Origin: UBA2108 sp002713215
Lineage (GTDB): Bacteria; Bacteroidota; Bacteroidia; Flavobacteriales_G; Salibacteraceae
Assembly: GCA_937891015.1 (NCBI GenBank)
Contig: CALAPY010000058.1
Location: 1 to 64,000 of the forward strand
Length of the DNA: 64,000 nucleotides
Direction of reading: 5' to 3'
Shown: positions 9,580-18,002 of the stretch, in pieces
Layout of the letters: the number at the start of each line of letters is the position of its first letter
Numbering within the stretch: position 1 is the first letter of the stretch
Notes under the pieces: model-generated
The model's database searches: none
Told to the model about the DNA's origin: nothing
What the model saw: only the letters and a program-made list of their open reading frames with translations
Translations under genes and position numbers: made by a program

Positions 9580-9613
9580 GGTTAATGAAAGGCACTTTTC
9601 TAACCCATTAACC
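9580..9613. promoter_or_regulatory. 8-bp perfect inverted repeat upstream of the sensor kinase
   Basis: GGTTAATG (9580-9587) and CATTAACC (9606-9613) are perfect inverted copies separated by 18 bp, ending 33 nt before the kinase start. The spacing places the two half-sites about 2.5 helical turns apart. It could be an operator for autoregulation; that is inference. Confidence 0.4.
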
Positions 9614-9646
9614 CTGCGCTAATTTTATGTCATTAAGCTGCAAGGA

Positions 9647-11137
9647 TTGGTACTAAAGAAAAATATTTTACCGCTTGCAACCGTGTTGGTAGCAACACTG
9701 GTTGCCTTACTACTTCTATTAATTAGTTGGGCCTGGGAAACGGTTGAGTTACGCCAGGATTTATTTATAGATCGGGTCAAGAAAGACCTGGACCTGGGAA
9801 TAGCCCAATACGAGTCTTCATACTACTGTTTTGAATTTGAGGCCAATTCCTATTTTTCCCAGGCAGATCGGTTTGGATTGTTTAATCCGTACCGAGTACA
9901 TAAAGATTCGGTTAGTCAGGATACCATTAAAATCATCCATGAGTCTGAAGGTGAAAAACGCCCCTACGATAAAATCCCTATCTATTCAGCAGGAAGGGTA
10001 AATCTGAAAATTCTGATTGAATTTGACGTGATTCCTAAGGTAAAGCACGATAGTGAACTCACGGGTGCAGAGAAATTTATTCGATCCTATTATAAAAATT
10101 GCCTGGTCGATTCGGAAGGGAACCGTTTGGCGGATCCCGTTCGTTTGGATTCGATAATAGAGAAGGTGGTCTATAACATTAATCCCGATGCCCAGGTTGC
10201 CTATACCATTGGAAAACCAGGCAACCAGGAGTTAATTTACAGCAACGAATTGGCAACCATGCTTCCTTTTGATGAACCGGACCTTTCTTTCACGCTTTAT
10301 GAGGAAGACGATAAAGTTCCTGATTTATTAATATCCGTTGCCATTCCCAATAGGAGCACCCTGTTTTCTGACTCTATAAAAAGCCTTTACCTGAATTCGG
10401 GCATTCTGGTCTCCATAGCCTTAATTCTGATTATATATATGGGTTGGATGCATTTGTATCAAAAAAGGCTCATGTCCACTCAAGAGGACTTTGTGCATAG
10501 CATGACTCACGAGTTTAATACCCCACTTTCAAGTATAAAATTAGTTGCTCAGAAATTACTTAGTTCAACCGATCAGTCGCTGCATAATTCAGGAAGAATA
10601 TTGCATGAGGAAGGGAAAAAACTTCAAACGGGAATTAACCTGGTATTGACCACCACACTGATCGAAAAGAAAGAGATTCTCTTGCAAAAAGAGGATGTTG
10701 ACTTAAACGCGTTATTGGCTAAAATGGTCAACAAACAGCAGGGTTTATTTGAGCAAGAGGGAATTGACGTTGACCTTAAGCTTTCGGAAAAACTACCGAT
10801 TTGTCAAGGTGATATTTTCCACATGGAAAATGTATTTCAAAACCTTTTCAATAATGTTTTGAAGCACAGTGGTGCTTCCAATTTGCAGATTGATACCCAT
10901 TATTCTGATGGTAAAATTATAGTTCAGTTTAAGGACGATGGAAAGGGAATCGAACCGGCTCAGGCGAAGTCCGTTTTCGAAAAGTTTGGAGGACGAACCA
11001 ATCGAGGATCGCGAAAAGGTTTTGGACTAGGGTTATATTATTCAAAAACAATAATTGAAATGCATCACGGAACCATGCAGTTAATTGCTTCCGGTTCCAG
11101 GGGTGCCCATTTCGAAATTAGGTTACCACATGGTTAG
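9647..11137 (+). CDS. Membrane-bound sensor histidine kinase
   Basis: A 496-aa HisKA/HATPase_c kinase. TM1 spans about 9-29, a periplasmic sensor of about 220 residues follows, and TM2 is about 250-271. The H-box is SMTHEFNTPLSSIKL with phospho-acceptor H288. The ATP-binding domain shows the N-box FNNVLKHSG (401-409), the G1 box DDGKGI (430-435) and the G2 box GFGLGL (458-463). No HAMP, PAS or second receiver domain is seen. A TTG start at 9647 is chosen because no in-frame ATG precedes TM1; a GTG at codon 13 is the alternative but would cut into TM1. The stop overlaps the response-regulator start by 8 nt (ATGGTTAG), so the two are a coupled pair. The signal sensed is unknown. Confidence 0.9.
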   Translation: MVLKKNILPLATVLVATLVALLLLLISWAWETVELRQDLFIDRVKKDLDLGIAQYESSYYCFEFEANSYFSQADRFGLFNPYRVHKDSVSQDTIKIIHESEGEKRPYDKIPIYSAGRVNLKILIEFDVIPKVKHDSELTGAEKFIRSYYKNCLVDSEGNRLADPVRLDSIIEKVVYNINPDAQVAYTIGKPGNQELIYSNELATMLPFDEPDLSFTLYEEDDKVPDLLISVAIPNRSTLFSDSIKSLYLNSGILVSIALILIIYMGWMHLYQKRLMSTQEDFVHSMTHEFNTPLSSIKLVAQKLLSSTDQSLHNSGRILHEEGKKLQTGINLVLTTTLIEKKEILLQKEDVDLNALLAKMVNKQQGLFEQEGIDVDLKLSEKLPICQGDIFHMENVFQNLFNNVLKHSGASNLQIDTHYSDGKIIVQFKDDGKGIEPAQAKSVFEKFGGRTNRGSRKGFGLGLYYSKTIIEMHHGTMQLIASGSRGAHFEIRLPHG

Positions 11138-11813
11138 TGAAAGACAAATATTACTGGTAGAAGACGATCAAAATTTGGCGTATTTAATTCGGGAACAATT
11201 GAATGAATATCGATTTAAGACCGTGGTTTGTACAACAGGTCTTTCTGGATTGGAAGCATTTAAGGAGCGTCTCTTCGATCTCTGCATTTTCGATATTCAA
11301 CTGCCCGATTTTGATGGATACCGCCTGGCTCAAAAAGTGAAAAAAATTGACCAAAAGATCCCGTTGATATTCCTTACCTCAAGAAATCTAAAAAAGGATC
11401 AGTTAAGAGGATATTCATTAGGAGCCGATGATTACGTAACCAAGCCATTTGACTTTGATCTGTTATTTGTAAAAATAAAAGCCATTCTACAAAGGAGCCA
11501 TACAGGTTCAGCGGCAATTACCCAGAGTGTAACCGTTAGAAATTATACAGTGAATAGCGTAACTAAGGTGTTTACCACACCAAATGGTGATCTTAACTTA
11601 AGCAATACGGAAATTGGGATTTTATTTCTGTTTTTTACCGAGTTCGAACAGCCCATTTCCAGGGAAAGGGTAATGAAGGAAGTTTGGGGAAGAAGCGACT
11701 ATTACATTTCAAAAAGTTTAGACGTGTACATCAACCGAATAAGGAAGGTGCTTAAGAAGGAAACCAACCTAACCTTAAAGACCATTCACTCCTTTGGTTT
11801 TATGCTGGAGTAA
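11130..11813 (+). CDS. OmpR/PhoB-family response regulator
   Basis: A 227-aa two-domain regulator. The receiver domain (about 4-120) has the acidic pocket EDD (11-13), phospho-acceptor D55 in CIFDIQLPDFDG, the conserved Thr in IFLTSRN and the Lys in YVTKPFDFD. The C-terminal winged helix includes EIGILFLFF and the recognition-helix region YISKSLDVYINRIRKVLKK. The ATG at 11130 is preferred over an upstream TTG at 11085 because it lies directly before VSERQILLVEDD and overlaps the kinase stop. OmpR-type regulators bind tandem 11-bp direct repeats; such repeats occur 115 nt downstream of this gene, in front of the next two genes, which makes those genes its likely targets (inference). Confidence 0.92.
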   Translation: MVSERQILLVEDDQNLAYLIREQLNEYRFKTVVCTTGLSGLEAFKERLFDLCIFDIQLPDFDGYRLAQKVKKIDQKIPLIFLTSRNLKKDQLRGYSLGADDYVTKPFDFDLLFVKIKAILQRSHTGSAAITQSVTVRNYTVNSVTKVFTTPNGDLNLSNTEIGILFLFFTEFEQPISRERVMKEVWGRSDYYISKSLDVYINRIRKVLKKETNLTLKTIHSFGFMLE

Positions 11814-11927
11814 ATAATACAGACAACCAACTGCAGGAATCATAAGTCCATTCTAAATTGTTAATTACCAGGAATTTATTTGAGTTCGTGCGGGTAGTTA
11901 CTTGTTAAAAATCAACTGCACCAGAGT

Positions 11928-11949
11928 CTTAAAACTTTCTTAAAGTTCT
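11928..11949 (+). promoter_or_regulatory. Tandem 11-bp direct repeat, putative response-regulator site (copy 1)
   Basis: CTTAAAACTTT (11928-11938) is followed directly by CTTAAAGTTCT (11939-11949), an 11-bp period typical of OmpR/PhoB-family boxes. The block TTACAGGCATC follows in the same place as in copy 2. It sits about 70-90 nt upstream of the first T9SS paralogue, whose upstream region has no TAnnTTTG box, as expected for an activator-dependent promoter. Confidence 0.5.
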
Positions 11950-12019
11950 AATTTACAGGCATCTCCGACTTTTTGCATCCGTCAGAAAGTCACTACGAAT
12001 AATTTAAAAAGTTTAAACT

Positions 12020-13096
12020 ATGAGAAAATTGTATTTAGTTGCATTGGCATCTTGTCTGGGAATGTTGAATGCAGAAGCCCAGGTGAAATACTCAGACATG
12101 CCAAAAATTGGGGATAGTTATTCCATGCATGTTTTTGATGCATCAGCAATAACTGTATCTGGAGCAGGAGAGGGGCAGACCTGGGATTACTCCACTATGG
12201 CCAAATCGGACAGCTTTGATCTAAAGGTAGGTGACCCAAAAGACCAGCCTGAAGCAAGCAGTTATACGGATGCTGATATTGCTATTACCAACAATTACTT
12301 TGGTGCTAATGGTGTTAGCAGGCATGACCTGAACATTCATTACTATAAGACCAGTTCTTCAACCTTAACCAAAATTGGAAGGGTAGATAAAAGCCAACCA
12401 ACCGGTGGATCAATCATTTTCATCAACACGTTTGGCAATGAAGAAATACAAATGAAGTTCCCAATAGAATATGGTTCAAAAAACCTGGATGCCTGGGATG
12501 GTTCATTTACCTCTTTGGGTTCTCCGGTAACCTGGAGTGCGGGTCAGAATGCTTATGAAGTTGATGCAACCGGCACATTAAAACTTCCAGGAAAAACCAT
12601 TAATAATGTACTGAGGGTAAAGCGCACCAGAAAATACACTTCAACAAATTCATTTACCGGTACTCGCGTGGTGGAAAAGAAGATGTACGAATGGTATGTA
12701 CCCGGTATTCCATTTCCATTACTAACAATAGTGGAGAACGTGGTATCGGCTGGTAATACCAAGGAAGGTTACGTTATGGCTGAGAAAGAGTATAAAAACC
12801 TGGATCAAACCATAGGTACAAGAGAACTTGCAAAACAGAAATCGGATGTAAAAGTTTTCCCCAATCCAGCAAGTGATCACATAACCATTGCAATGGATAA
12901 AGAAGCCTCTGTTAAGAAGGTTGCCATTGTTGATTTAACCGGAAAAACGATGTTGAATGTACCTGATTCTGAAACAATAGGCAATGAACCTGTAACACTC
13001 AACACTACGCAACTTAAACCTGGGATATATTATTTAAGGGTGAGCAACGCTAATAATGAAATATCAAATTACAAAATAGTGATTAGCTCTAACTAG
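12020..13096 (+). CDS. T9SS-secreted protein, tandem paralogue 1
   Basis: A 358-aa exported protein. The signal peptide is MRKLYLVALASCLGMLNAEAQ. A beta-rich body of about 250 residues has conserved segments such as GAGEGQTWDYST and SSSTLTKIGRVDKSQPTGGS. A type A T9SS sorting domain closes it (about 284-358: VFPNPASDHITIAM, VDLTGKTML, LKPGIYYLRVSN). Cargo of this kind crosses the outer membrane by the Por/T9SS route and is released or surface-attached. It is about 55-60 percent identical by eye to the next gene. The body has no recognisable enzymatic motif, so the function is unknown. The upstream direct repeat and the adjacent two-component system point to inducible expression. Confidence 0.85.
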   Translation: MRKLYLVALASCLGMLNAEAQVKYSDMPKIGDSYSMHVFDASAITVSGAGEGQTWDYSTMAKSDSFDLKVGDPKDQPEASSYTDADIAITNNYFGANGVSRHDLNIHYYKTSSSTLTKIGRVDKSQPTGGSIIFINTFGNEEIQMKFPIEYGSKNLDAWDGSFTSLGSPVTWSAGQNAYEVDATGTLKLPGKTINNVLRVKRTRKYTSTNSFTGTRVVEKKMYEWYVPGIPFPLLTIVENVVSAGNTKEGYVMAEKEYKNLDQTIGTRELAKQKSDVKVFPNPASDHITIAMDKEASVKKVAIVDLTGKTMLNVPDSETIGNEPVTLNTTQLKPGIYYLRVSNANNEISNYKIVISSN

Positions 13097-13118
13097 AAGG
13101 ATTTGTTCGGGTAGAATG

Positions 13119-13154
13119 AAAAGCCTTGGCGATTTCGATTGTCAGGGCTTTTTT
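13119..13154 (+). terminator. Rho-independent terminator after paralogue 1
   Basis: AAAAGCC (13119-13125) pairs with GGCTTTT (13146-13152) through an imperfect stem with a TTTCG-type loop, followed by a T run. It separates the two paralogous genes into independent transcripts. Confidence 0.65.
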
Positions 13155-13170
13155 AGGTGCCAGTTCAAAT

Positions 13171-13192
13171 CTTAAAACTTTCTTAATGTTTG
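13171..13192 (+). promoter_or_regulatory. Tandem 11-bp direct repeat, putative response-regulator site (copy 2)
   Basis: CTTAAAACTTT (13171-13181, identical to copy 1) is followed by CTTAATGTTTG (13182-13192), then TTTTACAGGCATC as in copy 1. It lies 67 nt upstream of the second paralogue. Strong conservation of this upstream block compared with the surrounding spacer suggests function or recent duplication. Confidence 0.5.
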
Positions 13193-13259
13193 ATTTTACA
13201 GGCATCCCAGCCATTATGCAATCGTCAAGTAGACACTATTAATATTTAAATAAATAACT

Positions 13260-14327
13260 ATGAAAAAACTTTATTTAGTTGCAATGGCTTCCTGCTTAGG
13301 AATGCTGAACATGGAAGCACAGGTGAAATTCTCAGACGTACCTAAAATCGGTGATACGTACACCATGCATGTTTTCGATGCTTCAGGTATGGCCGTTGGA
13401 GGAGCCGGAAAGGATCAAACCTGGGATTTTTCTACCCTAAACTATCAGGACACTTTTGATTTCGAAGTGGTCGATCCTAAAAAAGAACCAGAGGGAAATA
13501 ATTTTTCAAGTGCTGATATTGCAGTAATCCGATACTCCATTGGTGCCAGTAAAATCAGTGCGTATAATACCCATTATTACAAAACAGGATCTTCAACCCT
13601 TACAAAAATTGGAAGGGTTGATAAAACCAGACCCACCGGGGGAACGATAATTTATATAAACAAGTTCGGTGATGAAGAAATACAAATGAAGTTTCCAATG
13701 GAGTTTGGGGCTAAAAACTTGGATGCCTGGAATGGTGGTTATAACACTAGCACAGGTATGACAACCTGGAGTGCCGGGCAGAATGATTATGAGGTTGATG
13801 CAATCGGTAAATTGGTGCTTCCCAGTAGAATAATTTACGATGTTCTACGGGTAAAAAGAACCAGGAAATACATTCGAACTAAGGGTTCAAGCACTGGTGT
13901 TGTCGAAAGAAAACTTCATGAGTGGTACGTACCCACAATTCCTTTTCCAATATTCGCTATAGTAGAAGAAGTTAATTCCGGCGGAGGAGCCAATAGGTAC
14001 ATTGGTTATGCTATGGCTGCAGAAGAGCTTAAGGATTTAAAAGAACCCTCAACGGGCACAACGGAATTCGCCAGCCTTTCCAATCGGGTTACGGTATTTC
14101 CTAACCCGACAAACGATCGATTGACCGTAAAGCTGGAGGGGGAAACCTTAAGGGAAATTACAGTTATTGATTTAACTGGAAAAACCGTAATGGCAATACC
14201 TGGAACGATTGACAGTCATTCAGCAACATTAAACCTCGAAGGACTTAGCTCCGGAGCTTATTACCTGAGAATAGTTGCTGGCGACGACAATATATTGAAT
14301 CACAAGGTGATAGTTGATTCCCATTAG
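13260..14327 (+). CDS. T9SS-secreted protein, tandem paralogue 2
   Basis: A 355-aa exported protein with signal peptide MKKLYLVAMASCLGMLNMEAQ and the same architecture as the preceding gene: a beta-rich body (for example GAGKDQTWDFST, SSTLTKIGRVDKTRPTGGT, DEWYVP-like HEWYVPTIPFPIF) and a type A T9SS sorting domain (about 281-355: VFPNPTNDRLTVKL, VIDLTGKTVM, LSSGAYYLRIV). Gene, promoter region and terminator are all duplicated, so the pair arose by whole-unit tandem duplication. Divergence is greatest in the central region around residues 160-245. The molecular function is unknown. Confidence 0.85.
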   Translation: MKKLYLVAMASCLGMLNMEAQVKFSDVPKIGDTYTMHVFDASGMAVGGAGKDQTWDFSTLNYQDTFDFEVVDPKKEPEGNNFSSADIAVIRYSIGASKISAYNTHYYKTGSSTLTKIGRVDKTRPTGGTIIYINKFGDEEIQMKFPMEFGAKNLDAWNGGYNTSTGMTTWSAGQNDYEVDAIGKLVLPSRIIYDVLRVKRTRKYIRTKGSSTGVVERKLHEWYVPTIPFPIFAIVEEVNSGGGANRYIGYAMAAEELKDLKEPSTGTTEFASLSNRVTVFPNPTNDRLTVKLEGETLREITVIDLTGKTVMAIPGTIDSHSATLNLEGLSSGAYYLRIVAGDDNILNHKVIVDSH

Positions 14328-14349
14328 TACGATTAATTCCTGTGGTATG

Positions 14350-14388
14350 AAAAGGCCTTTGCGTTTCGACGCGAGGGCTTTTTCTTTT
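14350..14388. terminator. Bidirectional terminator between T9SS paralogue 2 and the nitrilase gene
   Basis: AAAGGCCTTTGCGT pairs with ACGCGAGGGCTTT around a TTCG loop, followed by TTCTTTTT. It lies between two convergent genes and could serve both, though the T run favours the plus strand. Confidence 0.65.
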
Positions 14389-14403
14389 TATAGAATTGAA
14401 TCT

Positions 14404-15315
14404 TTATTTGTCCAGGTCTTCTTTGTTGGGATGTTGTTCCAATACTTCCAGCTTAAGTTGCCTGGTGGTCTCAGTAGGTTTTTGTAAAGGTCCTAAAGAA
14501 TCCAGGTAAGGAAGCTTTTTATCGCTATCGTAAATATCAAAAACCTTTTTATGGTCCCTGAACGATTTCAAGGTCTGTCCTAGTCGTAATACTCCTCGGT
14601 CTCGGCTGCTTCGTACCCGGTCCAAATCAATTTCAATGGGAATCATTTCAGGTCCGGTACTCGCCTGGTACATTACCCTGCCGTCAGGTCCACAAACGAT
14701 AGATCTACCCGTACCGCCATCGGCCAGTCCATTAATATCAAACACAAAACATTGATTGATTGCTGCAGTTGCCTGGGCATTGGCCAATTCAATGTCGCGG
14801 TCAATGGTTCCAGTAAGGCTCGGGTGAAGAATAACTTCTACTCCCTGCACCGCCAGGGTTCTTGACGTTTCGGGAAACCACATGTCGTAGCAAATGGAAA
14901 GCCCAAATCGCCCCACTTTAGGGACATCAAAAATTAAAAATTCATCGCCTCCCGTAACTCCTTCTTCGTAGGGCAAAAAGGGAAACATTTTGTCATAACG
15001 CCCTACAATTTCTCCCATAGGATTGATAACTGAAGCGGTGTTATAAACCCGACCATGTTTCTTTTGGAACATACTGCCCGGGATCAACCAGATTTTATGT
15101 TTTTTAGCCATTGCCCGAAACTCGTCCTCAATGGAGTTAGGAAACTCCATGGCGTTGTGCGTTAGAGGTCCAAATGGACATAGCTCAGAATACATTACCA
15201 TGTCCACCCAGGGATAAACCGACATGAGTACATCCAGTTTGTGTTTCATCACGGGTACATTGCTGTTTCCAGCTCTTACCTTCATCTGAATTCCTGCGAT
15301 CGAAAATGGTGTCAT
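14404..15315 (-). CDS. Nitrilase-superfamily carbon-nitrogen hydrolase
   Basis: A 303-aa cytoplasmic protein of the nitrilase superfamily with the Glu-Lys-Cys triad: E44 (MYSELCPFG), K109 (GRYDKMFPF) and C142 (LSICYDMWFPE). The SICYDMWFPE segment and the Glu near 117 (PYEEGVTGG) fit aliphatic amidases or carbamoylase-like branches more than true nitrilases. It would hydrolyse a C-N bond in a small amide, releasing ammonia or an amine; the substrate is not predictable. It is transcribed alone, convergent with the T9SS gene, with a TAnnTTTG box 66 nt upstream of the start. Confidence 0.85.
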   Translation of the reverse strand: MTPFSIAGIQMKVRAGNSNVPVMKHKLDVLMSVYPWVDMVMYSELCPFGPLTHNAMEFPNSIEDEFRAMAKKHKIWLIPGSMFQKKHGRVYNTASVINPMGEIVGRYDKMFPFLPYEEGVTGGDEFLIFDVPKVGRFGLSICYDMWFPETSRTLAVQGVEVILHPSLTGTIDRDIELANAQATAAINQCFVFDINGLADGGTGRSIVCGPDGRVMYQASTGPEMIPIEIDLDRVRSSRDRGVLRLGQTLKSFRDHKKVFDIYDSDKKLPYLDSLGPLQKPTETTRQLKLEVLEQHPNKEDLDK

Positions 15316-15360
15316 TGAATTTTTTCCTAACGTAAACCTGAGCTAAATAGCCGAATTTAA

Positions 15361-15388
15361 CCTCTCAATTTTGAGGGGTGCAAATATA
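15361..15388 (-). promoter_or_regulatory. Nitrilase promoter: -7 box plus overlapping palindrome
   Basis: On the reverse strand TATATTTG (15388-15381) matches TAnnTTTG. Immediately downstream, at the expected transcription start, lies an 8-bp palindrome (CCCCTCAA/TTGAGAGG, 15361-15378), well placed for a repressor or an RNA hairpin. The 5' leader would be about 60 nt. Confidence 0.5.
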
Positions 15389-15665
15389 ATCCTCTCTAAG
15401 CGATTTAGGAACTAAATAATTCCTGATCAACTAATAAAAATGAACTTACATTTTTGCCCAAATAATAATCGTTTATTTCACCGCAGTTTCTGTAAAAGAA
15501 TGAATTTGAGGTGGAAGTTAGTATTGGCGGTAGACCAGGAATGCCTCCGCATTGTCAAAAATTGCCAGGAGTACCTTCTCAACGGCTTAGACCTCATTTA
15601 AGCTATTTCGTAACCCAATTCGCTTCATTGGGAACGATCTGCCTAGTTATCGCATAAATCTGACC
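15389..15665. other. Gene-poor intergenic region
   Basis: No coding frame with family resemblance was found on either strand between the nitrilase promoter and the small ORF at 15678. The only visible structure is a 6-bp inverted repeat, CCCAAT (15614-15619) and ATTGGG (15627-15632). The text looks like non-coding or long-decayed sequence. Confidence 0.5.
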
Positions 15666-15673
15666 TAGGTTTG
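15666..15673 (+). promoter_or_regulatory. -7 box (TAGGTTTG) before the small membrane-protein ORF
   Basis: Exact TAnnTTTG match only 4 nt upstream of the ATG at 15678. Transcription from it would start at or near that ATG, giving a leaderless message, or would favour the in-frame ATG at 15705. Confidence 0.4.
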
Positions 15674-15677
15674 ATTC

Positions 15678-15908
15678 ATGGAAATGTTTAATGATCCACT
15701 TCCTATGAACAAAATGTACACCCAAGGTCAATTGTTGAACATTAAGTTATTAATGAGTTATTTGCTTCTGATTGTCGTCGTTATACTTATTCAATTCAGT
15801 TCTTCTCAGAAATACTCATTCGCAAGTTTTAATTCCTTACAGGTTCCTGATAATGAAGAGGTCTATGATTTTGGACCCATTGTATACTCAAAGGAGAAAA
15901 ACAAGTAG
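15678..15908 (+). CDS. Possible small single-TM protein
   Basis: A 76-aa reading frame (or 67 aa from the ATG at 15705, MNKMYTQGQL). It has one hydrophobic helix at about 25-41 (LMSYLLLIVVVILIQF) and a polar tail ending in KEKNK. No family was recognised. Its isolated position in an otherwise gene-poor stretch and the exact -7 box just upstream argue for expression; the small size and a competing frame (15772-15957) argue for caution. It could equally be a chance ORF. Confidence 0.35.
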   Translation: MEMFNDPLPMNKMYTQGQLLNIKLLMSYLLLIVVVILIQFSSSQKYSFASFNSLQVPDNEEVYDFGPIVYSKEKNK

Positions 15909-16113
15909 AAGCCCATCCGATACAATTTCTTTCACCGATATTAATCGGGTCAAATAAATCACTCAGATTGACAACTCTTTTTGAAAAACTGTCGTGGTGA
16001 ATTAAAACAGATAAGTGCTTTGGATAACAAGGAAGTGATTATATGGAAGATCCATAATATCTCAATTTGACTTCTTTTGATTATTTTCGAAAAATATACC
16101 AACTGCGGTTTTA
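15909..16113. other. Intergenic spacer before the transglutaminase pair
   Basis: No gene and no exact TAnnTTTG box were seen. A near match, TATTTTCG, lies about 25 nt before the ATG at 16114 and may be the promoter of the pair. Confidence 0.4.
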
Positions 16114-18000
16114 ATGAAAGTCATATCCTGTATTGCGCTTGGCCTTTTTTTTACAATAAGTACCTTTTTTCAAAATGCGGTTATAGAGGAATCCAAGGTT
16201 TATTATGAATCGAAAAAGGAATCGGTAACAATTACTCAAACGGGTTCGAACCTAACCATTAGACAGAACGTTTACGAAAAAAAGAAGTACAACAAAGCAG
16301 TTGGTGCAAACTACCTTCCAGACCGGGTATACACGGGTTATTTTGCTAAAGCCTATAACATTAGGGCGAGTGTCAGTACCCTTAATAAAAAGGGTAAGTA
16401 TAAAGCCAAATCAATAGAAAATATTCAGGTAAAGGACGGCTTTTCGGGAGGTACATTTTACGACGATCACAATTATTTTAATGTAGAGTATCCTGCGATT
16501 GCAGAAAATGCATTTTCTGAATTAAGTTATGATGTTGCAATACCGGATGAACATTTCTTAAGAAGATTTTTCTTTACTGAATATATGCCGGTGAAAAAGG
16601 CCAAATTCGAATTGATTGCCAATGAGAACATTGAAATAGGCTGGAAAATATATGGTTTACAAAAGGACCAGGTAAAGTACAATAAGGAACTTGTAAATGG
16701 TAAAGTCACTTATTCCTGGGAGTTGCAACAGGGAGAACCCCTGGTTTATGAAGACAATGAGCTAGGCTACTTGCACAAAGTAACCCATCTTGTCCTTTTT
16801 ATAAAAAGCTATAAGGCCGGCGATAAGGTTGTACCGGTGTTAAACTCAACTCAGAATCTGTTTGAATGGTATCAAACCCTTATTGACAAAATTTCACCTT
16901 CGTCTGATGAAGAACTAAAAAAAATTACCGAGGAACTTATCGAAGGAAGTGAAAACGACCTGGAAAAAGCAAAAAGAATTTTTGAGTGGGTACAGGATAA
17001 CATTAGGTATATAGCCATTGAAGATGGTTGGAGAGGCTTTATTCCATTCCCGGCTTCTGAAATATGTGAGAAGAGATATGGAGATTGTAAGGACATGACG
17101 CATATTATGTACCAGATGATGAAATTTGCTGGTATTAGGGCAGAACACTCCTGGATTGGTACGAGAAAACTCCCGTACAAATATGACGACACCCCTTGTC
17201 CCAGTGTCGACAATCACCTTATACTAAGTGCATTTATAGATGGGAAACATTACATCCTTGATGCCACGGAAGCTCACACCCCATTTGGAATACCGTCGAC
17301 CTTTATCTTAGGTAAAGAAGCTTTGTATAAAAACTCGGAAGGCAAAGCTGCGATATATCAGATTCCGAGCTATTCTGCTGAAGACTGTGTTAACTCCAAT
17401 AGGATTGAAGTTACATCCGATGGGACGACGATGCTTGGAAAAGGATATAAAACCATTGAAACATTTGAGTATGCCACTTTTCATAAAAAATATGGTTCGG
17501 CAAATGTTGAAAAAGACAAATTCCTAGATGAATACCTAGAGCTTGGACAGAACAATATAGAATATGATAAACGAGAACTCCGAGACAAGGAGGCCCGAAC
17601 TACAGGCTTATTTACTTTTAATTTTTCTTTACCCTCTTACATCAGGAACTTTGGCAATACCTATTATTTGAATTTAAACCTGACAAGGCCTACTTCAGAA
17701 TATGTGGTAAGAAAGGAGAGAAAAGTTGCTTTTAAAATCCCATATAAATCAAAGTACGTTAGTACGGTTGTCTTTACACTTCCAGCAGGAAAACAAGTAA
17801 AAGAATTGCCCAAGGACATCAACATCAAATCTCCACACGGAAGTTGTACGGCTAATTTCAAGATTGACGGTAATAAAATCACTTATAACCGAGCCATATC
17901 CATCGAAACTTTAGTTGTAGTGCCATCTGAATTTAAAACCTGGAATTTGTTCCTTAAAGAACTTGCAAAAGTCTATGGAACTACCATCGAATACGAGTAA
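16114..18000 (+). CDS. Exported DUF3857/transglutaminase-like protein, intact triad
   Basis: A 628-aa exported protein. A hydrophobic N-terminus (MKVISCIALGLFFTISTFF) is followed by a DUF3857 beta-rich domain (about 20-240), a transglutaminase core (about 280-390) and a C-terminal beta domain like DUF2569/DUF3858. The papain-like triad is complete: C325 in RYGDCKDMTH, H368 in VDNHLILSAF and D383 in YILDATE. Such periplasmic or outer-membrane proteins are common in Bacteroidota; their substrates are unknown, with peptidase or cross-linking roles proposed for the fold. It is followed after 2 nt by a paralogue without the triad, so the two may act as a complex. Confidence 0.85.
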   Translation: MKVISCIALGLFFTISTFFQNAVIEESKVYYESKKESVTITQTGSNLTIRQNVYEKKKYNKAVGANYLPDRVYTGYFAKAYNIRASVSTLNKKGKYKAKSIENIQVKDGFSGGTFYDDHNYFNVEYPAIAENAFSELSYDVAIPDEHFLRRFFFTEYMPVKKAKFELIANENIEIGWKIYGLQKDQVKYNKELVNGKVTYSWELQQGEPLVYEDNELGYLHKVTHLVLFIKSYKAGDKVVPVLNSTQNLFEWYQTLIDKISPSSDEELKKITEELIEGSENDLEKAKRIFEWVQDNIRYIAIEDGWRGFIPFPASEICEKRYGDCKDMTHIMYQMMKFAGIRAEHSWIGTRKLPYKYDDTPCPSVDNHLILSAFIDGKHYILDATEAHTPFGIPSTFILGKEALYKNSEGKAAIYQIPSYSAEDCVNSNRIEVTSDGTTMLGKGYKTIETFEYATFHKKYGSANVEKDKFLDEYLELGQNNIEYDKRELRDKEARTTGLFTFNFSLPSYIRNFGNTYYLNLNLTRPTSEYVVRKERKVAFKIPYKSKYVSTVVFTLPAGKQVKELPKDINIKSPHGSCTANFKIDGNKITYNRAISIETLVVVPSEFKTWNLFLKELAKVYGTTIEYE

Positions 18001-18002
18001 TT

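Noticed and set aside
11085..11129. Upstream in-frame start for the response regulator
   Set aside because: It would add 15 residues read from kinase sequence; the ATG at 11130 fits the receiver-domain start and the overlap with the kinase stop.
15772..15957. 61-aa plus-strand frame overlapping the small TM-protein ORF
   Set aside because: No start context, no hydrophobic segment and no promoter of its own; the 15678 frame is better.
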